NCBI GenBank assembly: GCA_965368115.1
Contig: CBDULQ010000206.1
Location: forward strand, 1-6,635
Direction: 5' to 3'
Source of the DNA: CBDULQ01 sp965368115
GTDB taxonomy: Bacteria; Pseudomonadota; Gammaproteobacteria; SZUA-229
DNA length: 6,635 bases
Shown here: positions 5,594 through 6,635 of the stretch, piece after piece
Numbering within the stretch: the stretch's first letter is position 1
Layout of the letters: every line of letters begins with the position of its first letter
The notes under the pieces: model-generated
Told to the model about the DNA's origin: nothing
Seen by the model: only the letters and a program-made list of their open reading frames with translations
Databases searched by the model: none
Program-made: the position numbers and the translations under genes

Positions 5594-6635
5594 TCATAGT
5601 CCGATGGTGTGGGCTCGATTGGTAAAGAAGATGCCGCTGGGCTTGTTCACCGGCAGTGATTTCACCACTTTGAAGCTATCGGTGTCGACAATATCGACCC
5701 GGTCTTCATCACGCACCGACATCCACACCTGTTCGCCACGCGGAGTGAACTCCATGTGCAACACGGCCTTGCCCGGGGTCATGGTGTGGATAATGTTCAG
5801 GCCTTCCACATCGATGACCTGAATGGTGTCATTATCCGGGTGTGCGAAGTTCACCCAGACCTGACGGCCGTCCGGGCGTGCCATCACGAACACCGGCTGA
5901 CCATGCACCGGAATGCGTCCGACCTGCTGCCAGCTGTTTTTGTCCACGATCAATACCGCATGCTGACCCACCGCAGGAAGAAACAGGTAATCGCCGGCCA
6001 TGGCCCAGCCTTCCAGGTGCGGCATTTTATACACCGGCAGTTTCTGTTCACCCTTGCCGTAGTGATCGAGAATGCGGGTGACACCTTTATCCAGATGCCA
6101 GAGGTCGAGCAGGGCAAGACCGTCCTCGCCGAACAGGCCGGCGATGTAGTAACGCCCGTCCGGCGTGATCAGTCCATCGTAAGGTTGTAAGCCGACGTTT
6201 TCGAAACGGGTAACCTGCGGATGCTCAGTTTTTTTCATATCCACCACCCAGATCTGTCCGGCGTCGTAAAGACTGAACACGAATTTCTGTCCCGGTGCAT
6301 CGACCAGACCCACGGTCTTCGACTGTTTGTCGCCGTGGTAAGCCGCAGGAATATCCGCGACCAGTTGCAGTGTATCGGCTGAGAAAATTTTCACCCCGCC
6401 GGGTTTGTAATTGGACACGGCCACCAGTGTACCGTCCTGTGAAATGGCGCCGCCGATGCTGTTGCCGGATTGCATCACGCGCTTCACGAGTTTCTGTTTC
6501 AGTAGATCGACTTTGCTGAGTCCGCCATCGCGACCGAAGACATAGGCGTAGCGCGCATCTCTCGAATACACGATAGAGGCATGGGACAGATCGCCGAGGC
6601 CGTTCACGGTGGAGAGTGCCGAGTTGTGACTGTTC
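5594..6635 (-). CDS. nirF: NirF, heme d1 biosynthesis propeller protein (5' end cut by window edge)
   Basis: 346 residues are visible. The reading frame stays open to the right edge, so the signal sequence and roughly the first 40-50 residues are missing. A GTG at 6607 is probably internal. NirF is a periplasmic protein with a cytochrome d1-type eight-bladed propeller but no heme c domain. It binds and processes a late heme d1 precursor. Diagnostic stretches are GLGDLSHAS, YAYVFGRDGGLSKVDLL, GNSIGGAISQDG and the C-terminal PSGIFFTNRAHTIGL. The His of LSHAS aligns by eye with the proximal heme d1 ligand of NirS (H168 of NirN here), while the distal NirS His position reads PYDG. It ends with tandem TGA codons and converges on norF. 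It is normally next to nirD; here norEF and the cysteine-rich gene lie between. Confidence 0.93.
   Translation of the reverse strand, partial: NSHNSALSTVNGLGDLSHASIVYSRDARYAYVFGRDGGLSKVDLLKQKLVKRVMQSGNSIGGAISQDGTLVAVSNYKPGGVKIFSADTLQLVADIPAAYHGDKQSKTVGLVDAPGQKFVFSLYDAGQIWVVDMKKTEHPQVTRFENVGLQPYDGLITPDGRYYIAGLFGEDGLALLDLWHLDKGVTRILDHYGKGEQKLPVYKMPHLEGWAMAGDYLFLPAVGQHAVLIVDKNSWQQVGRIPVHGQPVFVMARPDGRQVWVNFAHPDNDTIQVIDVEGLNIIHTMTPGKAVLHMEFTPRGEQVWMSVRDEDRVDIVDTDSFKVVKSLPVNKPSGIFFTNRAHTIGL

Noticed and set aside
6605..6607. GTG as the true start of nirF
   Set aside because: The frame is open upstream to the window edge, and family members have about 40-50 more residues plus a signal sequence before this point.

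Overview
The window is part of a denitrification gene cluster. It holds a nearly complete set of heme d1 biosynthesis genes (the cofactor of cytochrome cd1 nitrite reductase NirS) and a pair of nitric-oxide-reductase accessory genes, norE and norF. The nirD-L-G-H-J-N gene content, the moderate GC content and the codon use suggest a denitrifying proteobacterium, probably a gammaproteobacterium. That assignment is an inference: there is no rRNA or other taxonomic marker here.

Layout, left to right. On the minus strand, reading from about 4290 down to 1, lies a tightly packed operon: nirD, nirL, nirG, nirH, nirJ, nirN. The neighbouring genes overlap by 8, 8 and 4 bp, or are separated by 8 bp and 1 bp. 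nirN runs off the left edge. Upstream of nirD is a 91-bp gap with a 14-bp near-palindrome of the CRP/FNR type. Next, still on the minus strand, is a small cysteine-rich protein gene of unknown function (4382-4630). A 124-bp divergent region follows, with a perfect-arm palindrome of the same type. Then come norE and norF on the plus strand. Finally nirF lies on the minus strand, convergent with norF and cut by the right edge. No gene-free stretch exceeds about 125 bp. I see no RNA genes, mobile elements or CRISPR.

How the genes work together, from family knowledge: NirD/L/G/H form the siroheme decarboxylase that makes 12,18-didecarboxysiroheme. NirJ, a radical SAM enzyme, removes the two further propionates. 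NirF and NirN are periplasmic proteins with cytochrome-d1-type propellers that act in the last steps and in handing heme d1 to NirS. NorE and NorF are small membrane proteins related to cytochrome oxidase subunits III and IV and support nitric oxide reductase. nirS, nirE, norC and norB are not in the window.

The points most worth attention are the two matching palindromes (TTGAC-N4-GTCAA type), which may tie the heme d1 operon, the small cysteine-rich gene and norEF into one nitrogen-oxide regulon; the unknown cysteine-rich gene itself; and the inverted block that separates nirF from nirD, which are adjacent in the classical cluster.
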